A stretch of DNA of 41,728 bases from NCBI GenBank assembly GCA_947259395.1, contig CAMYMN010000015.1, positions 81,168 through 122,895 of the forward strand, written 5' to 3'. The notes below the pieces were generated by a model. That model saw only the letters and a list, made by a program, of their open reading frames with translations, was not told where the DNA came from and did no database searches. Positions 17,381-26,583 of this stretch are shown here, one piece after another (positions within the stretch are counted from its first letter, which is position 1; each line of letters begins with the position of its first letter). A program made the position numbers and the translations under genes. The DNA is from an uncultured Gammaproteobacteria bacterium (lineage in GTDB: Bacteria; Pseudomonadota; Gammaproteobacteria; Arenicellales; JAANXG01).

Positions 17381-19357
17381 TCAAGCGCTCTGTTCGCTAA
17401 TCTCTCCGGACTGGTCGTCTTCGTTGAGCACCTCTTCAACCTGCGTGACCAACTCACCCATATTGACACGTTGTCGTTTGATGCCGTCTTCAACATGTTC
17501 AAGTTCAGCCAGGCGATCCTCGAGTGTGTCACTTGCCTTATGAATACGCTTGATACTTTCCAATCGCCGGCGAAGCTGAACTTGATGTTCCCGTACTTGA
17601 GACTCCATCGGCGACATTATGGTTTTAAGCCAATCGTCGGTATCACGATTCGCACGCTGAAATACACGACGTACGCTGGACACTGCGGAATCGTAAAAAC
17701 GGCGCCCTAAAACCATCTGTTCCGTCATTACCATGGACAAGCCGCGAAGAAAATGCTCATGACGTTCGATTAGACGCTTAATTTCACGTTGATACTTATT
17801 GATCGAAAACCGCCTCGGTTTGATATTCGCTAAACCGTGTTCCTCCTGAAACTTCTTGTACACGCCTTCCATCAATTCTTGAATTTCCACGGTCTGCTTG
17901 GACGCGTTATCCATTGTTTCAGTGATTTCCTTAAAAAATTTCATCATCGTATTACGCAGGCCGCCGGTGGTGAGGCTAATCGCCATATCTTTCTTGGTCT
18001 CCGCGATTAGCCGGTCCAAGCTCTTCATGCTCAAGTAACCGTATAGCTTATTGGTCTGCTGCGAGAATATGGAACGAGTGGCTTGAAAACGCTGAAGATT
18101 CTTTTCCAAGTGCTCCTTGTCTGATCGTACTTTCTGCATCATGTCTTCAATGACTTCTGTATTCTTTCCGTTTAGTTTTTGCAATTCTGAAATATGTTCG
18201 TGAACATCGTGAATACGCTGATCGTTCATGGCGCGGGTCATTTTGACGATATCTTCCAATTCTCCGCGTACGTTAGCGCTAACGATCTCACGCTTCGCCG
18301 GAATTATTAAATTGGCAATCGCGTTTTCAAGCTTGATCACGCCGCTGTTGTCCAGCAACTTGAAGTCCTTTTTAATCTTTCCCAGCAGCCCTTTTTGGGC
18401 GGAGAGGGGGAATATCTGGTTTTCCGGTACGGATAAAGTTTCAGAAGTTCCCCGAATCTGGCGTTGAATCTCCCGTTCCACCTGTTGCGGATCTTTCAGT
18501 TCGTCCCATAGCACATCCACTTTGTTGAGTACGACGAACCGGCCCGCATTCGAGGAGGTAGCTTGGCCGCCGTTAATGTGATCGCGCCACAGGATTAAAT
18601 CGGATTTGGTCACGCCGGCATCGGCGGCCAGGATAAACAGTACCGCGTGGGCGCTGGACAACATATTGAGCGTAAGTTCCGGCTCTGATCCCAGTGCGTT
18701 TAACCCTGGCGTATCAAGTATGACCAGACCTTGTTCGAGCATCGGATGGGGGTAGTTCACCAGGGCATGTCGCCAACGGGGAATCTCCACACTGCCATCC
18801 TCACGTATTTGCATGCCGTCCTCATGGGCTTGATCGGCGGAAACATGCAGCGCGAGATTTTCCACCATGTCGCGGCTGACCAGTTTAACTTTGGTCAGTT
18901 GCTGCAACGAGGCCTGGATCTGTTCCGGATCCTCGGGCTGCAGATAAATCGTCTCCCACTCTTCCAGATTTTCCTTGTATTCGGCTATGGTCGTGCTCTG
19001 CATGCGGGTTTCGATTGGCAGGAGCTGAATAGCCGGTTCATGACCTGGGTCGAAGTAGAGTTCAGTAGGACACATGGTGGTGCGACCGGCGCTTGATGGA
19101 ACCATTCTTTGCCCCATGTCGCCGAAGAACAACGCATTGATAAGCTCCGATTTACCCCGCGAGAATTCGGCGACAAAGGCAACATACAGTTTGTCGTCGC
19201 TGAGCGTAGTAGCTATCGCTTCGATGCGTTGATCCAGGTGGACGTCGTTAAATTTCTGCTCGGTCAGCCAAGTACCGTAATCGGTTATGGATGATTGCAG
19301 GCGTTTACGCCACTCGCTGTATTCGTCAAAGCCTTTCTCGATAAATTTATCGATCAT
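17381..19357 (-). CDS. Bacterial dynamin-like GTPase
   Basis: A 658-residue large GTPase. The G domain has the P-loop AEFSRGKSELINAL (G1, about 63-76), Thr residues in GRTTMCP as the likely G2, DTPGL (G3, 215-219) and NKVD (G4, 278-281). The rest is mostly helical with coiled-coil stretches (about 340-410 and 590-640), as in dynamin stalks. No membrane span is evident, so any membrane binding would be peripheral. Bacterial dynamins remodel or protect membranes, often acting as pairs; here only one is present. The C-terminus is acidic. It is carried on its own promoter (19443-19471) and ends base-to-base against ggt. Family assignment is firm; role unknown. Confidence 0.88.
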   Translation of the reverse strand: MIDKFIEKGFDEYSEWRKRLQSSITDYGTWLTEQKFNDVHLDQRIEAIATTLSDDKLYVAFVAEFSRGKSELINALFFGDMGQRMVPSSAGRTTMCPTELYFDPGHEPAIQLLPIETRMQSTTIAEYKENLEEWETIYLQPEDPEQIQASLQQLTKVKLVSRDMVENLALHVSADQAHEDGMQIREDGSVEIPRWRHALVNYPHPMLEQGLVILDTPGLNALGSEPELTLNMLSSAHAVLFILAADAGVTKSDLILWRDHINGGQATSSNAGRFVVLNKVDVLWDELKDPQQVEREIQRQIRGTSETLSVPENQIFPLSAQKGLLGKIKKDFKLLDNSGVIKLENAIANLIIPAKREIVSANVRGELEDIVKMTRAMNDQRIHDVHEHISELQKLNGKNTEVIEDMMQKVRSDKEHLEKNLQRFQATRSIFSQQTNKLYGYLSMKSLDRLIAETKKDMAISLTTGGLRNTMMKFFKEITETMDNASKQTVEIQELMEGVYKKFQEEHGLANIKPRRFSINKYQREIKRLIERHEHFLRGLSMVMTEQMVLGRRFYDSAVSSVRRVFQRANRDTDDWLKTIMSPMESQVREHQVQLRRRLESIKRIHKASDTLEDRLAELEHVEDGIKRQRVNMGELVTQVEEVLNEDDQSGEISEQSA

Positions 19358-19422
19358 GATTCGAGCCGTCTAATTGTTGTGTTCTCAGTGTCGTCGCGTT
19401 CTCGATCAAGAATACCCCACTT

Positions 19423-19436
19423 AGGGGAACTCCCCT
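19423..19436. promoter_or_regulatory. Operator-like palindrome at the dynamin promoter
   Basis: AGGGGA-AC-TCCCCT is a perfect 6-base inverted repeat that overlaps the predicted transcription start. The position fits a repressor site. No regulator could be named. Confidence 0.4.
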
Positions 19437-19442
19437 CCTATA

Positions 19443-19471
19443 TATTTAAGCAAAATTGACGGAAAATCCAA
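19443..19471 (-). promoter_or_regulatory. Predicted promoter of the dynamin-like gene
   Basis: On the minus strand TTGGAT (19466-19471) and TAAATA (19443-19448) are spaced by 17 bases in a strikingly AT-rich stretch between mutM and the dynamin gene. The start point would fall near 19435, giving a leader of about 80 bases. Confidence 0.5.
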
Positions 19472-19524
19472 GTTTTTCAAATAATTTTAAGTGCAAAACC
19501 AGAACTGACTTTAACTAATCGCTA

Positions 19525-20340
19525 TTAACGTTGGCATCGGTGGCAGAAATAGCTGGATCGCTGGGCGACCATAAGGCGCCGGATCGGCGCTTGACAGCAC
19601 GGACATGAGGCCCCCTCGCGGCCGTAGACCCGCAGCTGCTGCTGAAAATAACCTGGATTGCCGTCCTCGCGGCTAAAGTCGCGTAAGGTGGTGCCGCCGG
19701 CCTGGATGGCGTTTTGTAGGGTATGCTTGATGCTGTCGGCAAGGCACGTATAACGTTGTTGTGAAATGCGGCCTGCCTGGCGCTGCGGATGAATGCCGGC
19801 CGCGAACAGTGCCTCATTGGCGTAGATGTTGCCTATCCCGGCGACGATCGCGGAATTCATGATGAATGATTTGACGCTGATCCGTCTACCCTGCGAGCGT
19901 GCATACAGATATTCGCCGGACAAGGCGTTGGAAAGCGGTTCCGGCCCAAGCGTGCTGAGCAACGGATGGCGAGCAGGGTCGTTCGTGGTCCACAGAACAC
20001 AACCGAACCGGCGCGGGTCGCGTAGACGCAAGCAGTTACCATCGGTGAAAACGAGCTCAAAGTGATCGTATTTGCCCGCCGGGTAATCGGCGGCAACGAC
20101 ACGTAGGCTGCCCGACATACCGAGGTGCAAAATGAGGGTTCCCACATCGGTCCGAAGTAGGAGATACTTCGCGCGCCTGTCAATGTTGCGGATGTGCGTT
20201 CCACGTATCATACGCCCTAGTTGGCGGGGCACCGGCCAGCGTAGACGCCGCTCGCGTATCCGGACCGCTGCAATTTGGCGATTCACCACATGGGGTTTGA
20301 GCCCACGGCACGTAGTTTCAACCTCAGGTAACTCCGGCAT
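19525..20340 (-). CDS. mutM: Formamidopyrimidine-DNA glycosylase
   Basis: Removes 8-oxoguanine and ring-opened purines from DNA and nicks the abasic site. The 271-residue protein begins MPELPEVETTCRGL; the Pro after Met is the catalytic nucleophile, which fixes the start at 20340. Lys in LHLGMSG, the stretch NIYANEALF and the C-terminal zinc finger (CPCCQAPI... CHRCQR) are present. Length is typical. It diverges from the 2Fe-2S reductase gene. Confidence 0.96.
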   Translation of the reverse strand: MPELPEVETTCRGLKPHVVNRQIAAVRIRERRLRWPVPRQLGRMIRGTHIRNIDRRAKYLLLRTDVGTLILHLGMSGSLRVVAADYPAGKYDHFELVFTDGNCLRLRDPRRFGCVLWTTNDPARHPLLSTLGPEPLSNALSGEYLYARSQGRRISVKSFIMNSAIVAGIGNIYANEALFAAGIHPQRQAGRISQQRYTCLADSIKHTLQNAIQAGGTTLRDFSREDGNPGYFQQQLRVYGREGASCPCCQAPIRRLMVAQRSSYFCHRCQR

Positions 20341-20400
20341 TCGCTTTAACCAATTGCGACTATCAGCGATGGTAAGATCTGCGACAACACGAGACCTTTC

Positions 20401-21444
20401 ATGACAACCACGCACATTGTTAAGCTGCGCAGCAGTGAGAAACAGTTCGAGGCCAATATCGATGAAACGGTACTCGAGGCCGCACTGCGTGCCGGTTTCG
20501 TGCTGCCCTACAGTTGTCGCACCGGTTCGTGTGGCACATGTAAGGCGTTTGTGGCATCAGGACAGGTCGATTACGGAGTGTATCAGCAACAAGCCCTGAG
20601 TGATGCGGAGCGTGGTCAGGGCTATGCGTTGTTGTGCCGCGCAAAGGCGCGCTCCGATATCGTGGTGGAGGCGCGGGATGTGGTTGCCGCAGAGGGGATC
20701 GACATCAAAATACTCCCGTGCCGGGTCGCAAAAATGGATTTGCTATCACCCGATGTGATGGGTCTTCAGTTGACGCTGCCGAAGAATCACAGCTTCAAAT
20801 ACCTGCCAGGTCAATACATCGATATATTGCTTCGCGGCAATCGGCGCCGCAGTTTTTCAATAGCCAATGTGGCTGGCCAAGAGTCGGTGATAAATCTGCA
20901 CATCCGGCGCGTTCCCGGAGGCGAGTTTACCAATCATGTATTTACTGAACTCAAAGAGCGGGACTTACTTCGGTTTCAAGGGCCGTTTGGCACGTTTTTT
21001 CTGCGCGAGGACTCAACGGGACCGATGATATTCATGGCCGGTGGAACCGGTTTTGCGCCGATAAAAGCGATCATCGAACATGCGCTGGCCGGCAACGTAT
21101 CAAGACGCATGCATCTATTTTGGGGAGTGCGAGCGCGCCGCGATCTATATATGCGCGAACTCGCTGAGTCTTGGGCGCTGGCCAGTGATCAATTCCAGTT
21201 CACACCGGTGTTGTCGGAGCCACTGGCGCAGGATCAATGGCGAGGGAATACTGGTTTGGTGCACGAAGCGGTGATCGCTTCCTATCCGGATTTGCGCGAA
21301 TATGAAATTTATGCGTCGGGCCCGCCACCAATGATCGAGGCTGGAAGGCCCGCATTCCGCACACGTGGATTGTCGTCGGATCGGTTTTACTTTGACTCCT
21401 TCGAATTTGCTAACGATCAGACTCAAGTGGGGAATCCGGCGTAG
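20401..21444 (+). CDS. 2Fe-2S ferredoxin-FAD-NAD(P) reductase (AscD/CDP-6-deoxyglucoseen reductase-like)
   Basis: A 347-residue flavin reductase in three parts. The first is an N-terminal plant-type 2Fe-2S domain with cysteines at 39, 44, 47 and 79 (CRTGSCGTC). The second is an FAD domain with RRSFSIANV. The third is an NAD(P) domain with MAGGTGFAPI and the final YFDSFEF. Enzymes of this layout are often named CDP-4-keto-6-deoxyglucose-3-dehydrase reductase, but in proteobacteria many serve as reductases for aromatic oxygenases or unknown partners. No sugar or oxygenase genes are near, so the substrate is open. Its 3' end overlaps hemY by 35 bases in convergent orientation. Confidence 0.88.
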   Translation: MTTTHIVKLRSSEKQFEANIDETVLEAALRAGFVLPYSCRTGSCGTCKAFVASGQVDYGVYQQQALSDAERGQGYALLCRAKARSDIVVEARDVVAAEGIDIKILPCRVAKMDLLSPDVMGLQLTLPKNHSFKYLPGQYIDILLRGNRRRSFSIANVAGQESVINLHIRRVPGGEFTNHVFTELKERDLLRFQGPFGTFFLREDSTGPMIFMAGGTGFAPIKAIIEHALAGNVSRRMHLFWGVRARRDLYMRELAESWALASDQFQFTPVLSEPLAQDQWRGNTGLVHEAVIASYPDLREYEIYASGPPPMIEAGRPAFRTRGLSSDRFYFDSFEFANDQTQVGNPA

Positions 21445-22684
21445 TGGGCGCAGTTAAAGCTGCGGCTTCCTCCACCGCTTTAGGTGCTACCTGGTGACCC
21501 TGTGCGGTAGATGTTGAAACGCGCTCAAGGCCTTGCCGGTAGTAGGTGAGCGCGTTCTCTGGTTCCTCGAGCTGTTCCAACAGTTTGCCCAGTTCTTGAT
21601 AGGCCTCCGCCGGACCATCATTGGCGATGCAGGCCTCCAAATAAGAGCGCGCCTTTCCCCACAGTTCGTTAGCTATGCATAGGCGCGCCAAAGTCAGTAA
21701 CAACTCGGGATCCTCCTGATGGTTGGTGGCCCACTTTTCCGCCGACTTTAGCTGTTTGGCGAGATCCGCCGAATGAACTCGGCCATAAAGCAGCACTAGC
21801 TTGGGCTCCCATTCTTGTCTAATCGCTTTACGCAACAGTGTTTCGGCCTGTTCGTTGTCACCGTTTTGAATAAGTTGGTCAACGTAGGTGGCGATTAACT
21901 CGGGATCCCGTTTTTGATCGCGCGACAGAGTCTTCCAGATGTTCTGCAAGTGACCATTGCCGCTATCGGAATGAGTCAATAGTCGCTGTGTAGTCAGTTG
22001 CTCCAACTGTCCAAGTTTGTCCTCCGGCAACACCCGGTACTTGCGTGCCGCAGGCACCAACTCCGACAACGCCTTCCAATCCTGCAGATCCTGAAAGATC
22101 TGCATTTTCAGCCCAAGTATCTTCTTGTTCTTGGGCGCATGAATGCGCAGTTTATCGAGTGTGGCGAGTGCCTGTTCCAGTTGGCCAGTCTGATATTGTA
22201 ACTTGGCCTTGGTAAGTCCCACCGCGATAGTCTGTCGCGGATCACTGTCATGGGCTTGAGCTAGATACCTGTCCCGTCTTTCGAGGTCGCCCTGGGCTTG
22301 GGCGGCGTGTGCGGCGCCGAGATAATTCAATACCGGGGTGTCGATGTGGCTCAGATGGCTGAGCAACTGTTTCTCGGCCTTCAGCCAGTCACCTTCGATT
22401 AGCCCCATCATTCCTTGGGTTTGAGAGCGCTGGGCCTTACCCGTTAGTCGTCGCCGGCGCCAAATACCAATGTCTTTGGGCGTTCGCCATATGCGCGCCA
22501 GAAGTCGAACCGCCAAATAGGTGGCGACGAACAGTGCCACCAACAAGACGATAAACAATGAAAATGAAAGTTCAATGCTCCATGGCGCTAAGGTGATCAA
22601 CACATAGCCGGGGTCGTCGACGGCCACATAAGCGATCGCAAGTGATGCCGCTAGTGCTAACAGTATGACGATCAACAGCTTCAT
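21410..22684 (-). CDS. hemY: HemY, TPR protein of the haem cluster
   Basis: A 424-residue inner-membrane protein of the proteobacterial HemY family, unrelated to the oxidase of the same name. Two N-terminal spans (about 2-20 and 40-65) and the basic linker RIWRTPKDIGIWRRRR precede a long tetratricopeptide array (for example YLGAAHAAQAQGDLERRDRY and TLDKLRIHAPKNKKILGL). It is thought to organise late haem synthesis. The last gene of hemC-hemD-hemX-hemY, it overlaps hemX by four bases. Confidence 0.92.
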   Translation of the reverse strand: MKLLIVILLALAASLAIAYVAVDDPGYVLITLAPWSIELSFSLFIVLLVALFVATYLAVRLLARIWRTPKDIGIWRRRRLTGKAQRSQTQGMMGLIEGDWLKAEKQLLSHLSHIDTPVLNYLGAAHAAQAQGDLERRDRYLAQAHDSDPRQTIAVGLTKAKLQYQTGQLEQALATLDKLRIHAPKNKKILGLKMQIFQDLQDWKALSELVPAARKYRVLPEDKLGQLEQLTTQRLLTHSDSGNGHLQNIWKTLSRDQKRDPELIATYVDQLIQNGDNEQAETLLRKAIRQEWEPKLVLLYGRVHSADLAKQLKSAEKWATNHQEDPELLLTLARLCIANELWGKARSYLEACIANDGPAEAYQELGKLLEQLEEPENALTYYRQGLERVSTSTAQGHQVAPKAVEEAAALTAPTTPDSPLESDR

Positions 22685-23892
22685 TCGGAATTGCCCCGCC
22701 GCTTGATGTTCTGGAGCTCATTGAGTGATGCGCTAATGTCTGGAAGTTCTGGCCGTAGTTCGATGCCACGCATCTGTTTCAGGTCATTTATCGTTTGCTT
22801 AACCTGGTTGTCATCGGCATCGAAGTAGGTTTCCAGCCAGATAGCAGCATTTTCCAGGTTGCTGCGGTAGGTATTGGTGTCGGCTTTGAGCAGTGCGATT
22901 TGGGCACCGGAAAGCGCGAGACGCAGATTCTCGTACAAGTAATAGCGTTTTTCCGGGCTCAGTAGCGGTTTAGCCGGTTCACTCACATTTTGGATGCGAA
23001 CCAGTCCGGTTAGATCTGCCAACATCTCGCGGCCCGCCTGGATCCATTCGTTTTCCGATTTCTTCTCGCCGGTACTTGCGGTTCCGCCGTCGATCTCGCG
23101 TTGTGGTTGATGCATTAATGCGAACTTGTCCACCACCGCCGACATGCTGCTCAGCCGCAGGGCAAGCCCGGCAGTGTCGGGGGATTTCACCCCCTGCAGT
23201 TGCGCGATTTCATCGGCAATCAACCGCCGGACCTCGGTGAACTTGGGGTTACCGAGTTCCTGCAACCGACGGTCCGCCAACGCCAAACCCGCCCGCGCGG
23301 TGTTGACGTCTCGGGATAAGCTCACACTATGATTAGCGATGCGCAGCAGCTGCTCTATCTCTTCGAGGGCCCAGCTATCAAGGCTCCGATCCAGATCATC
23401 GTACACCTTCTGTACGGAACTGGTGAGATCTTTGAACGACGAAGATAGATCGGTTTGTGATTGTTTCAGTGGCTCAATCGTTTGCTGCAGCGTCTGCTTG
23501 ATAGTCTTATCCACCTCGGCTTGCCGAGCATCCAGTTTGTCTTGTTGTTTTTCGAGGCCGGTGACTTGTTGGGTGAGCCCCTTGATGCTAGTGTCAACGT
23601 CGGCGGCGTTTCGCGTTTGTTCCAGCCGCTGCTGAACCTCCACTCGATACCACAAATATGCACCGAGCCCCAGCGCAACCAAGGACAGGAACAGCGCCAA
23701 TCCGCCAAGTATTCGCCCCCCCTTTTGCGATGTCGGCGCGGCGGGCTCCGCTGTTGACTCATCGTGTTGTGCCGCCGCGTCATGCTCCGCCGCGGCGGGG
23801 TCCTCGATAGGCTCCGTCGTGGTGATGTCTTCGGTCGACTCCGTCACTGCGGGTGCGTTGTCGACAGCAGGGGTATCTTTGTCGTTGCTCAT
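22681..23892 (-). CDS. hemX: HemX-like inner-membrane protein
   Basis: A 403-residue protein with an acidic, low-complexity cytoplasmic N-terminus (about 1-55), one span (GGLALFLSLVALGLGAYLWY) and a large periplasmic coiled-coil part. In older databases it is listed as uroporphyrin-III methyltransferase, but it has no methyltransferase motifs. Its place between hemD and hemY is typical. The ATGA overlap with hemY implies coupled translation. Confidence 0.9.
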   Translation of the reverse strand: MSNDKDTPAVDNAPAVTESTEDITTTEPIEDPAAAEHDAAAQHDESTAEPAAPTSQKGGRILGGLALFLSLVALGLGAYLWYRVEVQQRLEQTRNAADVDTSIKGLTQQVTGLEKQQDKLDARQAEVDKTIKQTLQQTIEPLKQSQTDLSSSFKDLTSSVQKVYDDLDRSLDSWALEEIEQLLRIANHSVSLSRDVNTARAGLALADRRLQELGNPKFTEVRRLIADEIAQLQGVKSPDTAGLALRLSSMSAVVDKFALMHQPQREIDGGTASTGEKKSENEWIQAGREMLADLTGLVRIQNVSEPAKPLLSPEKRYYLYENLRLALSGAQIALLKADTNTYRSNLENAAIWLETYFDADDNQVKQTINDLKQMRGIELRPELPDISASLNELQNIKRRGNSE

Positions 23893-23991
23893 TCGATTGC
23901 TCGTCGGTCAGTAGTCCTTAACGGGCGACTTTACCATAGGCCGCAGCCTCGTGCGCCTCATGATGATTGCTTTTTGCCATTGTTTTAACAA

Positions 23992-24756
23992 TCACTGCTT
24001 CGTGGATGAACGCTGATCTGCCCACGCATGTAATGCCGCCAGCATCGCATTGTCGGTGGCATCGGCCGCGACCACCACGGGCGCCAGCCAACCATGATCG
24101 TGCGCCGCTTTCGCCACCCTCTGGCCCGCGACTACCAACGAGGTCCGCAACAAACTGCTACGGTTACCGTGCGCCAGTATGCCGATCAGATTGTCGATGC
24201 CTGTCACGCTGGTACTCATGATCACATCCAGTTGCTGTCGCGACCACGCGTTTTCCAATAGAGTCGGATCGCTGCGCGCGGTTGCACGACGATAACATTC
24301 CGCGTAGTCGACCTGGGCGCCTCGCGTAATCAGCGTCTCGCGCAGCAATTCACGGCCGCCTTCTCCGCGAAAGATAAGGAAACGCTGGCCCTTCACTCGT
24401 TGCATACGCGGCTCAGTCAGCAATGCCTCACTGTTATAAGGCGGCCTGGCGATCAGATCCACACGCCAGTCCCTTTGCTGTAACGCCTGCGCGGTGCGAA
24501 CACCTACGGCGGCAGTCTTGGCGTTGGGCCGGGGAACACCGGTGTTGGCGATGGCCTGTAGTCCCATGTGCACCGCATTGGCGCTCACAAATACCAACCA
24601 GTCAAAATCCGCTAACCGACTCAGCACCGCACGCAAACGGGCAATATTCACGGGTACTTGGATCTCGATTACCGGAAACCGAATCACCTGGCCGCCGGAC
24701 TGCTCGATCAGCTTGCTGATGCCATCCGCTTGATGGGCAGGTCGCGTGACCACCAC
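23992..24756 (-). CDS. hemD: Uroporphyrinogen-III synthase
   Basis: Closes hydroxymethylbilane to uroporphyrinogen III. About 254 residues begin VVVTRPAHQADG, matching the family N-terminus. The poorly conserved fold shows RFPVIEIQ, DWLVFVSANAV and the C-terminal VVVAADATDNAML. I set the start at GTG 24756 (GTG 24753 is equivalent), 17 bases after the hemC stop; an open frame continues to 25029 but only as hemC's antiphase reading. A 99-base gap separates it from hemX. Confidence 0.9.
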   Translation of the reverse strand: MVVTRPAHQADGISKLIEQSGGQVIRFPVIEIQVPVNIARLRAVLSRLADFDWLVFVSANAVHMGLQAIANTGVPRPNAKTAAVGVRTAQALQQRDWRVDLIARPPYNSEALLTEPRMQRVKGQRFLIFRGEGGRELLRETLITRGAQVDYAECYRRATARSDPTLLENAWSRQQLDVIMSTSVTGIDNLIGILAHGNRSSLLRTSLVVAGQRVAKAAHDHGWLAPVVVAADATDNAMLAALHAWADQRSSTKQ

Positions 24757-24772
24757 CCAGACATTGCTTAAT

Positions 24773-25696
24773 TTACTGCTGTGACAGTTCACGCAGAATC
24801 TTGTCCGCTCCTTGAGCGATGAGTTGGTTCGCCACCTCTCTGCCCAGGGCTTCTGGCTCACCAGCCGGGCCCACCGCGTCGCCGTGCAGCAGGACGGAAC
24901 CGTCGGACTTACCGACAAGGCCCCGTAGCCACAGCTGTTGGCCATGTAGCTCGGCGTATCCGCCAATGGGTACCTGACACCCGCCCTCCAAGGCCGCATT
25001 GAGCGCGCGTTCGGCGCGAACACGCACATGAGTAGGATGGTGATCTAGGGGGGCTACCAACTCATTGACGCGCTCGTCATCACGGCGGCATTCAATTCCG
25101 ACTGCACCCTGTCCTACGGCCGGCAACGATACGTTGGAGTCAATCAGAGCCGTGATCCGATCGGCCATGCCCAGCCTATGCAGTCCAGCGGCAGCAAGTA
25201 GGATAGCGTCGAATTCGCCAGCGTCGAGCTTGGCCAATCGGGTATTGACGTTGCCGCGAAGATTTACGATGTCGAGACTGGGAAAGGCGTAGCGCAATTG
25301 ACATTGTCTTCTCAGGCTAGAAGTTCCCACCCGCGCGTTGATGGACAGTGTTTGCAGAGATTCGAACCGGTTCGAGACAAGGGCATCAAGGGTTTCGGCC
25401 CGTTCGCAGATAACGGGAATATGCAGTTGGTCCGGTAGCGTCACGGTGACATCTTTCATTGAATGTACCGCAATATCGGCGCGCCCATCGAGCAAGCTTT
25501 CTTCGAGTTCCTTGAGAAACAAACCCTTGCCGCCGACGGTCGCGAGTGGGGCATCTAAGACCCTGTCGCCCTTGGTCGTCATCGGGACCAGCTCAACGGC
25601 AACATCGCGATGTTGCCGGCGCAGCCGGTCACGAACATAGTGTGCCTGCCAAAGCGCCAGTGGACTTTTTCGGGTGGCAACGCGTACGGTGGTCAT
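24773..25696 (-). CDS. hemC: Hydroxymethylbilane synthase (porphobilinogen deaminase)
   Basis: Polymerises four porphobilinogens in haem and sirohaem synthesis. The 307-residue protein starts [15 protein letters not shown] after the first Met-Thr-Thr. It shows [53 protein letters not shown] and the cofactor-binding Cys in [14 protein letters not shown] 25696 fits the family. An open frame extends upstream to 25765 only because it runs into the repeat, which begins 20 bases before the start codon at 25716. Confidence 0.96.
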   Translation of the reverse strand: MTTVRVATRKSPLALWQAHYVRDRLRRQHRDVAVELVPMTTKGDRVLDAPLATVGGKGLFLKELEESLLDGRADIAVHSMKDVTVTLPDQLHIPVICERAETLDALVSNRFESLQTLSINARVGTSSLRRQCQLRYAFPSLDIVNLRGNVNTRLAKLDAGEFDAILLAAAGLHRLGMADRITALIDSNVSLPAVGQGAVGIECRRDDERVNELVAPLDHHPTHVRVRAERALNAALEGGCQVPIGGYAELHGQQLWLRGLVGKSDGSVLLHGDAVGPAGEPEALGREVANQLIAQGADKILRELSQQ

Positions 25697-25715
25697 CAGC
25701 TTTATAGCCCTGAAT

Positions 25716-26013
25716 CTAGCTCGAGTATTGTACCAAGGCGCCCCGCGACTATTCTCCCTAAACAAACTGGAGACTCGTATGTTGCCATTTCATAGAAATG
25801 GCACTGATAGGCTGTTAGCTGGGTACCATGAATAGTCGCGGGGCTATCCCGGCCCTGGTTCGGTCTGGAATGCCTTGACTTGGGCTTCACTCAACAGCAT
25901 GACGGGACGGATCCACAAGGCTCTAACCCATCCTCTGAATGTTTTGGCGCGCCACCCAACCGCCCGGTCCCTTCGCCGGCGTCCGGCATCTTGAGATGCC
26001 GTATGCAGGCTCG
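25716..26013. repeat. Composite inverted-repeat element, copy 5, upstream of hemC
   Basis: The left end, CTAGCTCGAGTATTGTACCA and on to 25740, matches the family closely. The right end (GTATGCAGGCTCG near 26001-26013) is eroded. After the inner module (25741-25843) comes GGGGCTATCCCGGCCCTGG and GGGCTTCACTCAAC (inverted core). The hemC promoter must lie in or beyond this element, and the thioredoxin-like gene begins 82 bases from its other end. Confidence 0.72.
25741..25843. repeat. Inner module, 103 bp, perfect 14-bp inverted ends
   Basis: CCCCGCGACTATTC (25741-25754) and GAATAGTCGCGGGG (25830-25843) are exact inverted copies. The interior TCGTATGTTGCCATTTCA matches the modules at 6171 and 14755. 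This is the best conserved copy of the module. Confidence 0.87.
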
Positions 26014-26094
26014 TGGGTTCTGCACGGTTGCGTACATCCCATTGCGTCCGCCTGACTTTGCCAAACCCATCGGCTGTGCTAGCGTTTCCTATTA

Positions 26095-26583
26095 ATGAGT
26101 TCTAGGGCCAAATATTACTTACCGCTCCTGGGGTTACTGTTGTTTCCGCCCACGCTGGCTGCTGGGGCGTCTGATGCCCAGGACCTGGCGGCTGATGGCC
26201 GCCAAGCCGCGGAATCGAAAACTCCCATCGTGGTCATGTTCAGCGCCGATCACTGCCCTTACTGCGAGCAGGTCAGGCGCGACTATATCGACCCGTTGCC
26301 AGATCATCCGCAATATGGGCGGCGGGTGATGGTTCGGATTGTGACGACAGATAGCGATTTTACGCTAACGGACTTTAACGGCGTCGAAACCACTCACACC
26401 CACTTCGCGTTCGATCAGGGAGTATCTCTGGTGCCGACCGTGCGCTTTTTCGGGGTCAACGGCGAGCGACTGGCCCCCGATTTGGTAGGGGCTATGCTGC
26501 CGGACTTTTATCTCGACTACCTTGAAGGTGCAATTAATCGAGCCACGAGAAAACTAGAACAAGCAAGCATTTCCCGCGATTAG
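26095..26583 (+). CDS. Exported thioredoxin-fold protein with CPYC site
   Basis: A 162-residue protein with a signal peptide (LPLLGLLLFPPTLAAGA) and then a thioredoxin fold whose redox site is CPYC (about 54-57) in VVMFSADHCPYCEQVRRDY. A cis-Pro-like VPTVRFFG lies further on. It resembles SoxW-type and thioredoxin-2-like periplasmic thiol proteins; partners are unknown. No ribosome site is visible before ATG 26095, so translation may be leaderless or start elsewhere. Its stop overlaps the algR stop by four bases in convergent orientation. This gene interrupts the usual algR-hemC neighbourhood. Confidence 0.85.
   Translation: MSSRAKYYLPLLGLLLFPPTLAAGASDAQDLAADGRQAAESKTPIVVMFSADHCPYCEQVRRDYIDPLPDHPQYGRRVMVRIVTTDSDFTLTDFNGVETTHTHFAFDQGVSLVPTVRFFGVNGERLAPDLVGAMLPDFYLDYLEGAINRATRKLEQASISRD

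Noticed and set aside
20401..21444. Deoxysugar synthesis enzyme
   Set aside because: The name comes from a distant homologue; no nucleotide-sugar genes are nearby, so only the reductase architecture is claimed.
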